In this document: piece after piece, positions 18,201-25,075 of the stretch
How the letters are laid out: every line of letters starts with the position of its first letter
How positions within the stretch are numbered: position 1 is the stretch's first letter
Assembly (NCBI GenBank): GCA_020638335.1
Contig: JACKIT010000001.1
Coordinates: 186,001-250,000 of the forward strand
Direction of reading: 5' to 3'
DNA from: Rhodospirillales bacterium
GTDB taxonomy: Bacteria; Pseudomonadota; Alphaproteobacteria; Micavibrionales; Micavibrionaceae
DNA length: 64,000 nucleotides
Made by a program: the position numbers and the translations under genes
The notes under the pieces: generated by a model
The model's database searches: none
Told to the model about the DNA's origin: nothing
The model's input: the letters and a program-made list of their open reading frames with translations, nothing else

Positions 18201-18731
18201 GAAGAGCTGCGCAGCGGAATTCAAAAGATTAATACCGAAGCGCGGGAGCGTTTATTGGCAGCTTTCGAGCATGTAAACGCGCATTTCCAGGGATTGTTTG
18301 TGCGCCTGTTTGGCGGAGGCCAAGCACATTTGGCACTGGTTGAATCGGATGATCCACTTAATTCGGGCCTTGAGATTTTTGCCCAGCCGCCTGGCAAGGC
18401 GCTGCAATCGCTCTCGCTGCTGTCTGGGGGCGAGCAGACGATGGCCTCGATTGCGCTGATCTTTGCGATGTTTTTGACTAACCCCTCGCCGATTTGCGTT
18501 TTGGACGAGATTGACGCGCCTTTGGATGATGCCAATGTGGATCGCGTATGTGATTTGCTCGAAGAGATTGCCGAGCGCGGGGAAACGCGCTTTCTGGTTA
18601 TCACCCACCACCGTCTGACGATGGCGCGGATGCACCGGCTGTACGGTGTGACGATGGCAGAAAAAGGCGTCTCGCAGCTTGTTTCCGTGGATCTCCAGCA
18701 AAGCTTTGACTTCCTTGAGGAAGCGGCTTAG
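15264..18731 (+). CDS. smc: chromosome partition protein SMC
   Basis: SMC is the condensin ATPase that organises and segregates the chromosome with ScpA and ScpB. The 1155-residue protein has the N-terminal Walker A GPNGCGKS at residues 32-39, long coiled coils on both sides of a central hinge at about 500-650, the ABC signature LSGGE at 1053-1057 and the Walker B ICVLDEIDAPLDD about 25 residues later. Length matches the family (1150-1190). It is translationally coupled to the dsbA-like gene. ScpA and ScpB are not in the window. The 3' end is followed 8 bp later by the first arm of a 30-bp inverted repeat. Confidence 0.98.
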   Translation: MIQFKRLRINGFKSFVDRTELDIGPGLNGVVGPNGCGKSNLVEALRWVMGENSARRMRGDGMEDVIFNGTSKRSARNIADVSLLLDNSSRVAPAAYNGADEIEVVRRIERDRGSNYKISGKNVRARDVQMLFADTVTGANSPAMVSQGRITQIINAKPLERRLVLEESAGISGLFARRHEAELRLKAADTNLIRIEDILGSMEGRLSALKRQARQATRYRNVSTQIRQMEILIAWMEWQRLDERMSATRRSFEEAESQVAARLSVVSALTKTQGTQSEDLPALRQAEAEIAAGLQTQKLALQRLEDESSRIDQLIEETKEQLGQAQTDKDHEEASLEESSGLLEKLEVEHSAIAAEQKSEDSKLEEKDAARAMLEAKVLELEERYNALMQGTAEAKARKNALAQRTQSNTRRKETLEARRDQAQSDLKEVRNAQPAKGRDFEKEIADQEKVKEDCGQKIETLETDLETVAGDIDRAQEALNTVKNKKAEFDTEISVLNSVLQSEDEGDFAPVLQDVSAAQGFEKALSRALGDSLMASLDEKASSTWLPVKSTATLPALPKGADELRPHVKAPKVLNIALSQIGVVETVKDGDALWESLKPGQALVSKDGTYWRWDGYCVKSSAPDRHAQQLEQQNKLESLIKKRPQIEKDVAVAEKALESAQGQRVSLREKLQKEQSALRICEASLNEVRNEWSSLREEHARMQSEILRLEDVIAVAAQEIGELESALESDAKELAAYESADEENKEQKLEALRETLQEARQAHGEAVRAYDIYVQEQSTRNARIQAIGDERLHLQNRAIRARERIKELNERTQSLAEKLKTLDARPEDFEANKTKLLDLISQLEERRNMAAENLARVENEVAETAKALKEAEGVLGEAREARAHAQALMSSMQEQRSAMSLSIEEKFDMKPEELPEHSAIDMDKNLGDLDSLKGKKENLIRERDNIGAVNLRAEEEAAELEKEAGGLIHERNDLVQAIEELRSGIQKINTEARERLLAAFEHVNAHFQGLFVRLFGGGQAHLALVESDDPLNSGLEIFAQPPGKALQSLSLLSGGEQTMASIALIFAMFLTNPSPICVLDEIDAPLDDANVDRVCDLLEEIAERGETRFLVITHHRLTMARMHRLYGVTMAEKGVSQLVSVDLQQSFDFLEEAA

Positions 18732-18738
18732 GAGTAAA

Positions 18739-18768
18739 AACCACAGATACACACGAATGGACACAGAT
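18739..18768 (+). repeat. decamer-arm repeat, pair 1, left arm
   Basis: Thirty bases made of three tandem decamers, AACCACAGAT, ACACACGAAT and GGACACAGAT, sharing the consensus NNCACRGAT after the first base pair. Its inverted partner is at 19374-19403. The two arms enclose the HIRAN-like gene. Confidence 0.85.
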
Positions 18769-18877
18769 GAAAAACAGGAAACGGGGAAGAAAGGAACAAG
18801 AGCACGACCGATTTGAAAATGCAATGAAAGTTATCTTCCCAGATAAGATTAAGACAGAGGAAAATAAGGATGTATGA
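18767..18877 (+). CDS. possible 36-aa basic peptide upstream of HIRAN-like gene
   Basis: A short frame starts at the last bases of the left repeat arm and ends in TGA that overlaps the next gene by 8 bp. The peptide is very basic at its start (MKNRKRGRKEQEHDRF) and acidic-basic later. No family is recognised. The coupling arrangement and lack of stop codons suggest it could be a leader peptide, but a frame this short could arise by chance and no clear ribosome-binding site precedes it. Confidence 0.25.
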   Translation: MKNRKRGRKEQEHDRFENAMKVIFPDKIKTEENKDV

Positions 18878-19337
18878 CTTTCTTACGCTGCTTGCAGTCT
18901 TAGGCTTTGGAGCCCTTATTTATAAATACTTCAAGGACCAAGCGAAGTTTAAAGCAAGATACAAGACTCTGCTCGAAAATCCGCGCACCATCATAGGGAA
19001 GCCAAAATCTCGGAGGTTTGATATGGACTCCTTCCCAATCGTTGGCGAATCCTTCCATCAGGGCAATATCCGTAAAATTGTCGAGGAAGATGACGAATAC
19101 GCAGAAATTGAATTCGTTCATGAGCCGAATAACCTGCACGACGAAAACGGCATGGCTATAGCTGTTGTATCGCAGCATGGCACCATCGGGCATCTGGCAC
19201 AAGGTTCCCCGGAACAGAAATTTATTTACGACATGCTTCAGAACGGCGACGATTACGAATGCGAAGCCGAAATTTACGGCGGCACAAAAGCCAAACCCTC
19301 TTACGGTGTTTGGCTATCTTTAGCGGTATCTGATTAA
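18870..19337 (+). CDS. HIRAN-domain-like protein, 155 aa
   Basis: The protein has one N-terminal hydrophobic segment (about residues 3-18) and a C-terminal domain of about 95 residues resembling HIRAN: VGESFHQGN at the start, IEFVHEPNNLHDENGMAIAV in the centre and GTIGHLAQG after it. The central pattern of proline-asparagine, Asp-Glu-Asn-Ala-like strand and glycine turn is the HIRAN hallmark. HIRAN domains bind DNA ends in Rad5/HLTF and occur alone in many bacteria with unknown roles. A membrane-anchored HIRAN is unusual. GAGGA precedes the ATG by 8-9 nt. The gene lies between two inverted 30-bp repeats and breaks the usual smc-atp context, so it may be an insertion. Confidence 0.7.
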   Translation: MYDFLTLLAVLGFGALIYKYFKDQAKFKARYKTLLENPRTIIGKPKSRRFDMDSFPIVGESFHQGNIRKIVEEDDEYAEIEFVHEPNNLHDENGMAIAVVSQHGTIGHLAQGSPEQKFIYDMLQNGDDYECEAEIYGGTKAKPSYGVWLSLAVSD

Positions 19338-19373
19338 AACCAACTCTTCCTACCTTCCGTTCTTCCTTAAAAA

Positions 19374-19403
19374 ATCCGTGTTCATCCGTGTTCATCTGTG
19401 GTT
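19374..19403 (-). repeat. decamer-arm repeat, pair 1, right arm
   Basis: Read on the minus strand this is AACCACAGAT, GAACACGGAT, GAACACGGAT, that is three decamers matching the left arm at 18739-18768 in inverted orientation. It ends 9 bp before the atpI ATG, so it probably forms part of the atp leader. Confidence 0.85.
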
Positions 19404-19412
19404 AATAGACGT

Positions 19413-19790
19413 ATGCCTTCTGACCTGAAAGATCTTGAGAATAAAATTCGTGAAGCCAGGCACGGTAAAGAGCTGGACGCAGAAGAGCTTTCGCGAATCA
19501 GGAAAGCGCAAAATGCCAAAATGGCGATGCAGGCAGGCTATGAATTTGTGGCTTCCGTTATGCTTTCGGCCATTTTAGGATATTTCATTGATCAGTGGCT
19601 AGGTACCGCCCCGCTTTTCCTTATCTCCTTGTTTTTGCTTGGCACAGCTGCGGGTTTTTTATCAATATTCCGCGTATCCAAAAATTTAGGCATGGCGGTT
19701 GGATATTCACAGTTGCACAAGTGCGAAAAAGACGCTAATAAAGCGCCAAACGACAATAACACCAATAGCAATGAGAGAACAGAAGAGTAA
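19413..19790 (+). CDS. atpI: ATP synthase protein I
   Basis: AtpI/AtpZ-type proteins assist c-ring assembly and may carry Mg or Ca. The 126-residue protein has a soluble charged N-terminus (DLENKIREARHGKELDAEELSRIRKAQNAKMA) and two membrane helices at about residues 50-68 and 74-94 (SVMLSAILGYFIDQWLG, LFLISLFLLGTAAGFLSIF). The Gly-x3-Asp in GYFIDQWLG is the family signature. The ATG at 19413 is chosen; an in-frame GTG at 19398 lies inside the repeat arm. The C-terminal tail after about 105 is Asn-rich and unconserved. It heads the F0 gene cluster, 5 bp before atpB. Confidence 0.9.
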   Translation: MPSDLKDLENKIREARHGKELDAEELSRIRKAQNAKMAMQAGYEFVASVMLSAILGYFIDQWLGTAPLFLISLFLLGTAAGFLSIFRVSKNLGMAVGYSQLHKCEKDANKAPNDNNTNSNERTEE

Positions 19791-19795
19791 GCGCC

Positions 19796-20563
19796 GTGGC
19801 TTTAGATCCTATTCACCAGTTCCAAATCACCTCCCTTGTTGATTTTAGTGCGGCAGGCTTCAACCTGTCCTTTACAAATTCGGCGCTTTGGATGGTGATT
19901 GGTGCGGTTGCCTCGTCTTTATTCCTGATAACGGCAATGCGCAAGCAGGCACTTGTTCCGGACCGCCTACAGGCTTTTTCCGAAATGCTGTATGAATTTG
20001 TCGCCGGGATGGTGCGTGATAATGTCGGCTCACATGGACGGCAATATTTTCCGCTGATTTTTACATTGTTTATTGTTGTACTGATGGGGAACCTGCTGGG
20101 CTTGCTTCCTTCTATTCCCTACGTGATTCATACCTTCACCTATACCAGCCACATTATTGTGACGGGTGCGCTGGCGTTGATGATCTTTTTGTTCGTAACG
20201 GTTTTTGGTTTTTATAATCACGGTTTAAAATTTTTGACTTTATTCACTCCGCCGGGTGTCCCCTTTGTAATGCAGCTTCTCATCGTGCCGATTGAGGTGC
20301 TGTCTTTCTTGATCCGCCCTGCGACCTTATCTTTACGTTTGTTTGCCAACATGATGGCCGGACACTTGATGCTGAAAGTGTTTGCAGGCTTTAGCACGAT
20401 GATGCTTGGCCTTGGCGGCATTGGCCTAATCGCCGGACTGATTCCAATGTTCTTTAACGTTGCGTTATATTCTCTTGAGCTTCTCGTGGCTGTATTGCAA
20501 GCCTACATTTTTGCGATTTTGAGCTGTATTTATTTAAAAGATACGGTTGATCTTCATCACTAA
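19796..20563 (+). CDS. atpB: ATP synthase F0 subunit a
   Basis: Subunit a forms the two proton half-channels of F0. The 255-residue protein begins MALDPIHQFQI, the normal alphaproteobacterial start, read from a GTG at 19796. Five to six membrane helices are visible. The essential arginine lies in SLRLFANMMAGH, and the last helix contains LELLVAVLQAYIFAILSCIYL with the conserved Gln. It is followed by a 90-bp gap before atpE. F1 genes are not in the window, as is usual for alphaproteobacteria with split F0 and F1 clusters. Confidence 0.97.
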   Translation: MALDPIHQFQITSLVDFSAAGFNLSFTNSALWMVIGAVASSLFLITAMRKQALVPDRLQAFSEMLYEFVAGMVRDNVGSHGRQYFPLIFTLFIVVLMGNLLGLLPSIPYVIHTFTYTSHIIVTGALALMIFLFVTVFGFYNHGLKFLTLFTPPGVPFVMQLLIVPIEVLSFLIRPATLSLRLFANMMAGHLMLKVFAGFSTMMLGLGGIGLIAGLIPMFFNVALYSLELLVAVLQAYIFAILSCIYLKDTVDLHH

Positions 20564-20652
20564 AACTGTAGGATGCGCTGCAAATAACGGGAAAGAATTT
20601 ACGAATTCAACTTTAACAACCATTTAAACTTAAAAAAGGAAGGTTATTAACA

Positions 20653-20877
20653 ATGGAACTTGAAGCTGCAAAACTGATTGGTGCTGCGATTGCCCTTATC
20701 CCTCTGCTGGGTGTCGGTATTGGTCTGGGTCTGATTTTCGCCTCTTACAACGATGCGATTGCCCGTAATCCTAAATCTGATGAAATCCTTGGCGGTAAAT
20801 ACCTGCTGTTCTTCGCTTTGACAGAAGCGCTGGCTATTTTCGCCCTTGGTGTGTCTTTGCTGATCCTCTTCAAGTAA
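20653..20877 (+). CDS. atpE: ATP synthase F0 subunit c
   Basis: This 74-residue hairpin protein forms the rotating c-ring. Helix 1 contains the glycine pattern GVGIGLG at residues 20-26, the loop carries ARNP at 37-40, and helix 2 has the proton-binding Glu58 in ALTEALAIFALG. The glycine pattern matches H-type c-subunits, and the Na-binding Gln and Thr/Ser set is not evident, so proton coupling is likely. A strong AAAAAGGAAGG ribosome-binding site at 20632-20645 fits the high copy number required. Confidence 0.97.
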   Translation: MELEAAKLIGAAIALIPLLGVGIGLGLIFASYNDAIARNPKSDEILGGKYLLFFALTEALAIFALGVSLLILFK

Positions 20878-20889
20878 GACGGAGATGGT

Positions 20890-21612
20890 ATGAATACCAC
20901 TTTTCTAAAATTCGGTGCACAAGCCTCTATGGCTCTGTTATGGGTCAGTGAGGCTTTTGCTGCGGATAGCGAAGAATTTATAGGCAAGGATTCTTCTGCG
21001 CCTGATTATGTCGTGGAAGAAGGTGCTGTGCACGCTATCGATAAGCATGGTGAATCTGCGGCTCAAATGATTGAGCATGCCGGTGAACACGCCGATGCCG
21101 CGCATCATGCTTCATCGGGTTTGCCGCAAATGGACCCTACGTGGTTTCCCAGCCAGATTTTTTGGCTTGCGGTAACTTTCCTGTGTCTGTATGTGATTTT
21201 ATCACGGAAGATTTTGCCGGAAATCTCCGGCACTTTGGAAGCTCGCCGCATGCAAATTCAGGGAGATCTTGATAGTGCTCAAAGTTTAAAAGAAGAAGCG
21301 GAAGAGGTTCACCAAGCCTATGATGAAATTCTTGATGGTGCACGCAAGAAAGCCTCCGAGCTATTTGAAAGAGCTGAAGAAGACATAAAGACCACAACAA
21401 ATAAAAAACTTGATGGGTTTAGAGCGCGCGCAAGCAAAAAAAACACAGAAGCTGAAAAACAAATCGAAAAAGCCAAGACCGATGCGATGACCGATATGTA
21501 TGCAGTTGCGGCAGAAATTGCCAGTCTGGCAGCAGAGAAAATCGTCGGCATATCTACGGATATTGATCAGGCAAAGTCTCTGGTTAAGAATATCGACAAG
21601 AAAGCAGCGTAA
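20890..21612 (+). CDS. atpF': ATP synthase F0 subunit b' with long N-terminal extension
   Basis: The C-terminal 165 residues are a normal b' subunit: a membrane helix at about 85-105 (IFWLAVTFLCLYVILS after DPTWFPSQ), the phrase RKILPEISGTLEARR and then a long charged coiled coil that forms half of the peripheral stalk. In front of this are about 75 extra residues: a signal-peptide-like segment (to about residue 24, ending AFAAD) and an acidic, His-rich stretch (HAIDKHGESAAQ, HAGEHADAAHHASS). At 240 residues it is longer than the usual 160-200. The extension would lie in the periplasm. It sits between atpE and atpF, as in photosynthetic and many other alphaproteobacteria. Confidence 0.93.
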   Translation: MNTTFLKFGAQASMALLWVSEAFAADSEEFIGKDSSAPDYVVEEGAVHAIDKHGESAAQMIEHAGEHADAAHHASSGLPQMDPTWFPSQIFWLAVTFLCLYVILSRKILPEISGTLEARRMQIQGDLDSAQSLKEEAEEVHQAYDEILDGARKKASELFERAEEDIKTTTNKKLDGFRARASKKNTEAEKQIEKAKTDAMTDMYAVAAEIASLAAEKIVGISTDIDQAKSLVKNIDKKAA

Positions 21613-21624
21613 AGGACAAAAGTA

Positions 21625-22113
21625 ATGACATTCCTCGAAGATCCCAGTATTTGGCTTCTATGCTCTTTCATTATTTTTGCAGGACTGATTTTCAGATTTG
21701 GTAAAAACGCCCTGCTTTCCATGCTGGATCAGCGAATTGCAGGCATCCGCGAGGAAATCAAAACAGCGGAGAATTTGCGCGTTGAGGCGCAGGAGATGCT
21801 GGCGCAGTATCAGCGCAAACATAAAGATGCGCTCAAAGATGCTGAAAACATTATCATCAACGCACAAAAGCAAGCCAAGGAAATTCAGAAAAAAGCGGAA
21901 AGCGATCTGGATGAGGTGATTGCGCGGCGTGAAAAGCAGCTGCAGGAACGTCTTGAGCGCATGAAGAAAAATGCGCAGGCTGAAATTCTTGAGTATGCTT
22001 CTTCTCTGGCGATTGCGGCGACCAGGGAGATCATCTTCGATAAGCTTGACAAAAAAGCCAATGAAAAACTGGTGGCGCAAGCGATCAAAAATGTTGGTGA
22101 AAACATCCACTAA
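21625..22113 (+). CDS. atpF: ATP synthase F0 subunit b
   Basis: The 162-residue protein has one N-terminal membrane helix (about 7-27, SIWLLCSFIIFAGLIF) followed by a long, uninterrupted coiled coil rich in Ala, Glu, Lys and Arg, with the typical start FGKNALLSMLDQRIAGIREEI. It pairs with b' to form the peripheral stalk linking subunit a to F1. Length is normal. The stop lies 16 bp before proA, so proA is probably transcribed with the F0 operon, an unusual linkage. Confidence 0.96.
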   Translation: MTFLEDPSIWLLCSFIIFAGLIFRFGKNALLSMLDQRIAGIREEIKTAENLRVEAQEMLAQYQRKHKDALKDAENIIINAQKQAKEIQKKAESDLDEVIARREKQLQERLERMKKNAQAEILEYASSLAIAATREIIFDKLDKKANEKLVAQAIKNVGENIH

Positions 22114-22129
22114 TCTTTGAGGCCTGCCC

Positions 22130-23407
22130 ATGTCCGAAGCTCTTTCCCGGCAATCCCCGCAAGAAATTGTACAAATGTTGGGGGCACAGGCTAAAGGCGC
22201 CAGCCGTATTCTTGCTCAAACAAGTGAAGACGAAATCAATGCGATTTTGGACGCTTTGGCCGCGAAGCTGCGGGCCAATGTCCCGGCTTTACTTGAAAGT
22301 AACGCCAAGGATTTAGCCGCTGGTGAACAAAAAGGGCTTTCCCCTGCCCTGCTTGACCGGTTAGCGTTGAACGAAGAGCGCATTGAAGGTATGGCGGCGG
22401 GTGTTGAAATTGTGGCGGCGCTGCCTGACCCTGTTGGGCGTGTTTTGTGGGAAACAGAGCGGCCCAACGGCCTTAAAATTCAACGTGTGGCGGTGCCGAT
22501 TGGGGTGCTGGGGATGATTTATGAATCGCGGCCTAATGTGACGATCGATGCGGCGGCGCTGTGTCTGAAATCCCGTAATGCGGTAATCCTGCGCGGCGGA
22601 TCGGAGTCCTTGCATAGTTCTTTGGCTCTGCACGGTCTGATACAGGACACGCTCAGAGAGTATGGTTTACCTGAGGCGGCGGTGAGCATGATTCCGGTTC
22701 CAGACCGCGCAGCGGTTGGGGCGATGCTGGGTTGCCATCAGTATATCGACGTGATGATCCCGCGCGGCGGAAAAAGCCTGATCGAACGTGTGATGAACGA
22801 GGCCCGTATGCCGGTGTTTGGCCATTTGGAAGGTTTGTGCCATATCTATATCGATAAAAGCGTTAAGGCCGAAATTGCCCGGGACGTGACGTATAACGCC
22901 AAACTGCGCCGTACGGGGATTTGTGGTGCAATGGAAACGCTGTTGCTGGATGCTTCGCTTGATCCTGAAATCGCCAAAGCGACGTTGAGCAAGTTGCTGG
23001 ACGCGGGATGTGAGATTGTCGGCGACAAGATGGCCCAAGCCCTGGACCCGCGGATCGGCGCAGCAACCACACAGGACTGGAGCACCGAGTATCTCGAAAG
23101 CAAATTAAGCTGCGCGGTGGTGAACGGCGTTGAAGAGGCGGTGAACCATATTAATGCTTATGGTTCGCATCACACTGATTCTATTCTGGCCGAGGACGCC
23201 GCCGCCGTCCGATATTTCCTGAGCAATGTCGATAGCGGCATTGTCATGCATAACGCCTCGACGCAATTTGCCGATGGCGGCGAGTTCGGCATGGGCGCGG
23301 AGATTGGGATTGCGACCGGGAAGATGCATGCGCGCGGGCCTGTCGGGCTTGAGCAGCTGTGCACTTACAAATATCTGGTGCGGGGCACTGGACAAACCCG
23401 GCCTTAA
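22130..23407 (+). CDS. proA: gamma-glutamyl phosphate reductase
   Basis: ProA reduces glutamyl-5-phosphate with NADPH to glutamate semialdehyde, the second step of proline synthesis. The 425-residue protein of the aldehyde dehydrogenase superfamily carries VPIGVLGMIYESRPNVTIDAAALCLKSRNA-type cofactor-binding segments, the catalytic cysteine in RRTGICGAMETLL, and the C-terminal FADGGEFGMGAEIGI and GPVGLEQLCTYKY motifs. Elsewhere in alphaproteobacteria it usually follows proB directly, whereas here proB is 18 kb upstream; the downstream gene nadD keeps the usual order. The gene ends just before a repeat region. Confidence 0.97.
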   Translation: MSEALSRQSPQEIVQMLGAQAKGASRILAQTSEDEINAILDALAAKLRANVPALLESNAKDLAAGEQKGLSPALLDRLALNEERIEGMAAGVEIVAALPDPVGRVLWETERPNGLKIQRVAVPIGVLGMIYESRPNVTIDAAALCLKSRNAVILRGGSESLHSSLALHGLIQDTLREYGLPEAAVSMIPVPDRAAVGAMLGCHQYIDVMIPRGGKSLIERVMNEARMPVFGHLEGLCHIYIDKSVKAEIARDVTYNAKLRRTGICGAMETLLLDASLDPEIAKATLSKLLDAGCEIVGDKMAQALDPRIGAATTQDWSTEYLESKLSCAVVNGVEEAVNHINAYGSHHTDSILAEDAAAVRYFLSNVDSGIVMHNASTQFADGGEFGMGAEIGIATGKMHARGPVGLEQLCTYKYLVRGTGQTRP

Positions 23408-23414
23408 ATTTGAA

Positions 23415-23732
23415 AACCACAGATGCACACGGATTCACACAGATAATAACAACCCAATTCTCAATTTTTTTCAACGCCCTGAAAAACAAGAAGGAACGAA
23501 ACCCCGTTTTTAAAACGGGGTCCATCGTATCGACTGCAAATTCCCATAGACCCCGCATTGAATGCGGGGTTTCGGTTTTTCTTCCGAAAATAAAGTTGAG
23601 AATAGCGTAATAACAAGAAGGCAAAAAGAGGAGCCCTTGTTTTTATGCGTGTTTTTGGCGCGCAATTTTCTTCTTTCGGTCTTTCGTTCTTCCTGTAGAA
23701 AAATCCGTGTTAATCTGTGTCTATCTGTGGTT
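23415..23732. repeat. decamer-arm repeat, pair 2, enclosing a hairpin region
   Basis: The left arm (23415-23444) reads AACCACAGAT, GCACACGGAT, TCACACAGAT. The right arm (23703-23732) is the same in inverse: on the minus strand AACCACAGAT, AGACACAGAT, TAACACGGAT. Between them are 258 bp without a supported gene. That interior contains two strong hairpins (23501-23521 and 23550-23570) whose arms can also pair with each other (23498-23506 with 23565-23573). The region fills the proA-nadD gap, and the right arm ends 13 bp before the nadD ATG. Confidence 0.85.
23550..23580 (+). terminator. possible terminator after proA
   Basis: A 10-bp stem (ACCCCGCATT with AATGCGGGGT, 23550-23570) is followed by TTCGG and a run of five T. 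The stem is very stable but the T-run is short and displaced, so this may be part of the structured repeat rather than a true terminator. Confidence 0.4.
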
Positions 23733-23745
23733 ACAATCTAAAACG

Positions 23746-24390
23746 ATGACGATTTTTACCCCTCCTCATCTTTTGAATTCACCGCGCTGGAAAAATATGC
23801 GCGTGGGTTTGCTGGGCGGGTCATTTAATCCGCCGCATGCGGGCCATATGCATATTTCCCTTGCGGCGCTTAAAGGTTTGCAGCTTGATGCGGTGTGGTG
23901 GCTGATCAGCCCGCAAAACCCGATTAAAGAGGTGAAGGCCATTCCTTTGGCCGAACGGGTGGCTCTGTGTGATGCGTTGGTTGATCATCCGAAGATTTTG
24001 ATTTCTGATCTGGAAAAGGATTTGGGCACGACGATTACCTATCAGTCTATTCGAGCATTGAAACGTTATTATCCCGATACGCGCTTTGTGTGGATCAGCG
24101 GCATGGATAATGCGTTGGGTTTGCACAAATGGAACAACTGGCGTGACTTGCTAAATGAAATTTCGATGCTGCACCTGACACGCAGCCCGGCACGCTCTTT
24201 AGTGGCCGGATGCCCCTATCGGATGTATGGACGGCAAAAACATGTGCTGATTGATAAAGGGGGCGAATATCCGCTTGATTCGGGGGTTTCTTACTGGATG
24301 ATGCAGAAAAAAATGATCAATATATCCTCGAGCGAAATTCGTCGTAATGCATTGAAAAATAATAATAAAGAAATAAACGCGGCTGATTAA
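23746..24390 (+). CDS. nadD: nicotinate-nucleotide adenylyltransferase
   Basis: NadD adenylates nicotinate mononucleotide with ATP in NAD synthesis. The 214-residue protein has the nucleotidyltransferase motif GGSFNPPHAGHMH at about 24-36, then WISGMDNALGLHKWNNW and the C-terminal SSSEIRRNA, equivalent to the ISSTxIR motif. The ATG at 23746 is chosen; the frame is open upstream into the repeat arm, and an internal ATG at 23797 (MRVGLLGG) is also possible and would start exactly at the conserved core. It is followed by rsfS and rlmH, the usual neighbours. Confidence 0.94.
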   Translation: MTIFTPPHLLNSPRWKNMRVGLLGGSFNPPHAGHMHISLAALKGLQLDAVWWLISPQNPIKEVKAIPLAERVALCDALVDHPKILISDLEKDLGTTITYQSIRALKRYYPDTRFVWISGMDNALGLHKWNNWRDLLNEISMLHLTRSPARSLVAGCPYRMYGRQKHVLIDKGGEYPLDSGVSYWMMQKKMINISSSEIRRNALKNNNKEINAAD

Positions 24391-24644
24391 TGGCCGATTA
24401 AACGTGCGCTGCGGCAAGGATGATTGTTGCCGCGCAGGGCTAAACGACTTATAATAATAGTATGTGGTCTAAATGTGACGGCAGTAGCAGATCAAACCGA
24501 TGGGGGCTCAATGCAGCATAATCTCATTAGGTGGCATCGTGAGTACGTTGTGGACCACAGATCTTGTGCCTGTATATGCACAGACCCGGCTGGACAGTTG
24601 TGTTCAGCTTTTTTTATGTTCGTACCAACAGATATGAAGCAAGG

Positions 24645-24651
24645 AAGGAGG
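24645..24651 (+). promoter_or_regulatory. ribosome-binding site that selects an ATT start for rsfS
   Basis: AAGGAGG at 24645-24651 is a full Shine-Dalgarno sequence. Eight nucleotides later, at 24660-24662, lies ATT in the rsfS frame. No ATG, GTG or TTG occurs in that frame between this point and the conserved core of the protein. A separate 80-codon frame (24424-24666) ends in TAA overlapping the ATT, so coupled translation is possible. Confidence 0.6.
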
Positions 24652-24659
24652 CCTCGGCC

Positions 24660-25058
24660 ATTTTAACCCATGATCCACACAGCGGTTCCGAAGGGCGTTT
24701 AACCCCTAGTGAACTGAAAAACCTTATCGAGCAGTCGTTAGATGCAGATAAGGCCGAAGATATTGTCAGCATCAAACTGGATGAACAAACAGGATTGGCT
24801 GATTATATGATCATCGCATCAGGAACGTCATCACGTCATGTTAGCGCGCTGACAGATAAAATTCTTAAGCGACTGGCACTCAACGGTATTAAGAGCGTTG
24901 GCGTGGAAGGCAAGGATCGATCAGACTGGGTTGCTATTGATGCGGGAGATGTGATTATTCACCTGTTCAGGCCCGAGGTCCGCAGCTTTTACAATATCGA
25001 AAAAATGTGGGGAAATTTCCAGCCCTTCGAAGTTGTTAGCGATCCGTTACACGCATAA
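24660..25058 (+). CDS. rsfS: ribosomal silencing factor RsfS
   Basis: RsfS binds L14 on the 50S subunit and blocks subunit joining when nutrients are scarce. The conserved core runs from LKNLIEQSLDADKAEDI through DYMIIASGTSSRHVSALTDKI, VGVEGKDRSDWVAIDAGDVIIHLF to FYNIEKMWG, all diagnostic. The start is unusual: the only codon with a good ribosome-binding site is ATT at 24660, giving a 132-residue protein. Upstream in-frame candidates are GTG at 24600 and TTG at 24564, but neither has a Shine-Dalgarno sequence and they would add atypical residues. It lies between nadD and rlmH as in most bacteria. Confidence 0.9.
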   Translation: MLTHDPHSGSEGRLTPSELKNLIEQSLDADKAEDIVSIKLDEQTGLADYMIIASGTSSRHVSALTDKILKRLALNGIKSVGVEGKDRSDWVAIDAGDVIIHLFRPEVRSFYNIEKMWGNFQPFEVVSDPLHA

Positions 25059-25075
25059 CGCTTAGTATATATTTC

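Noticed and set aside
24424..24666. An 80-codon plus-strand frame before rsfS
   Set aside because: It has no family and no clear ribosome-binding site. It was kept only as a possible coupling frame for the ATT start; the sequence is not convincing as a protein.
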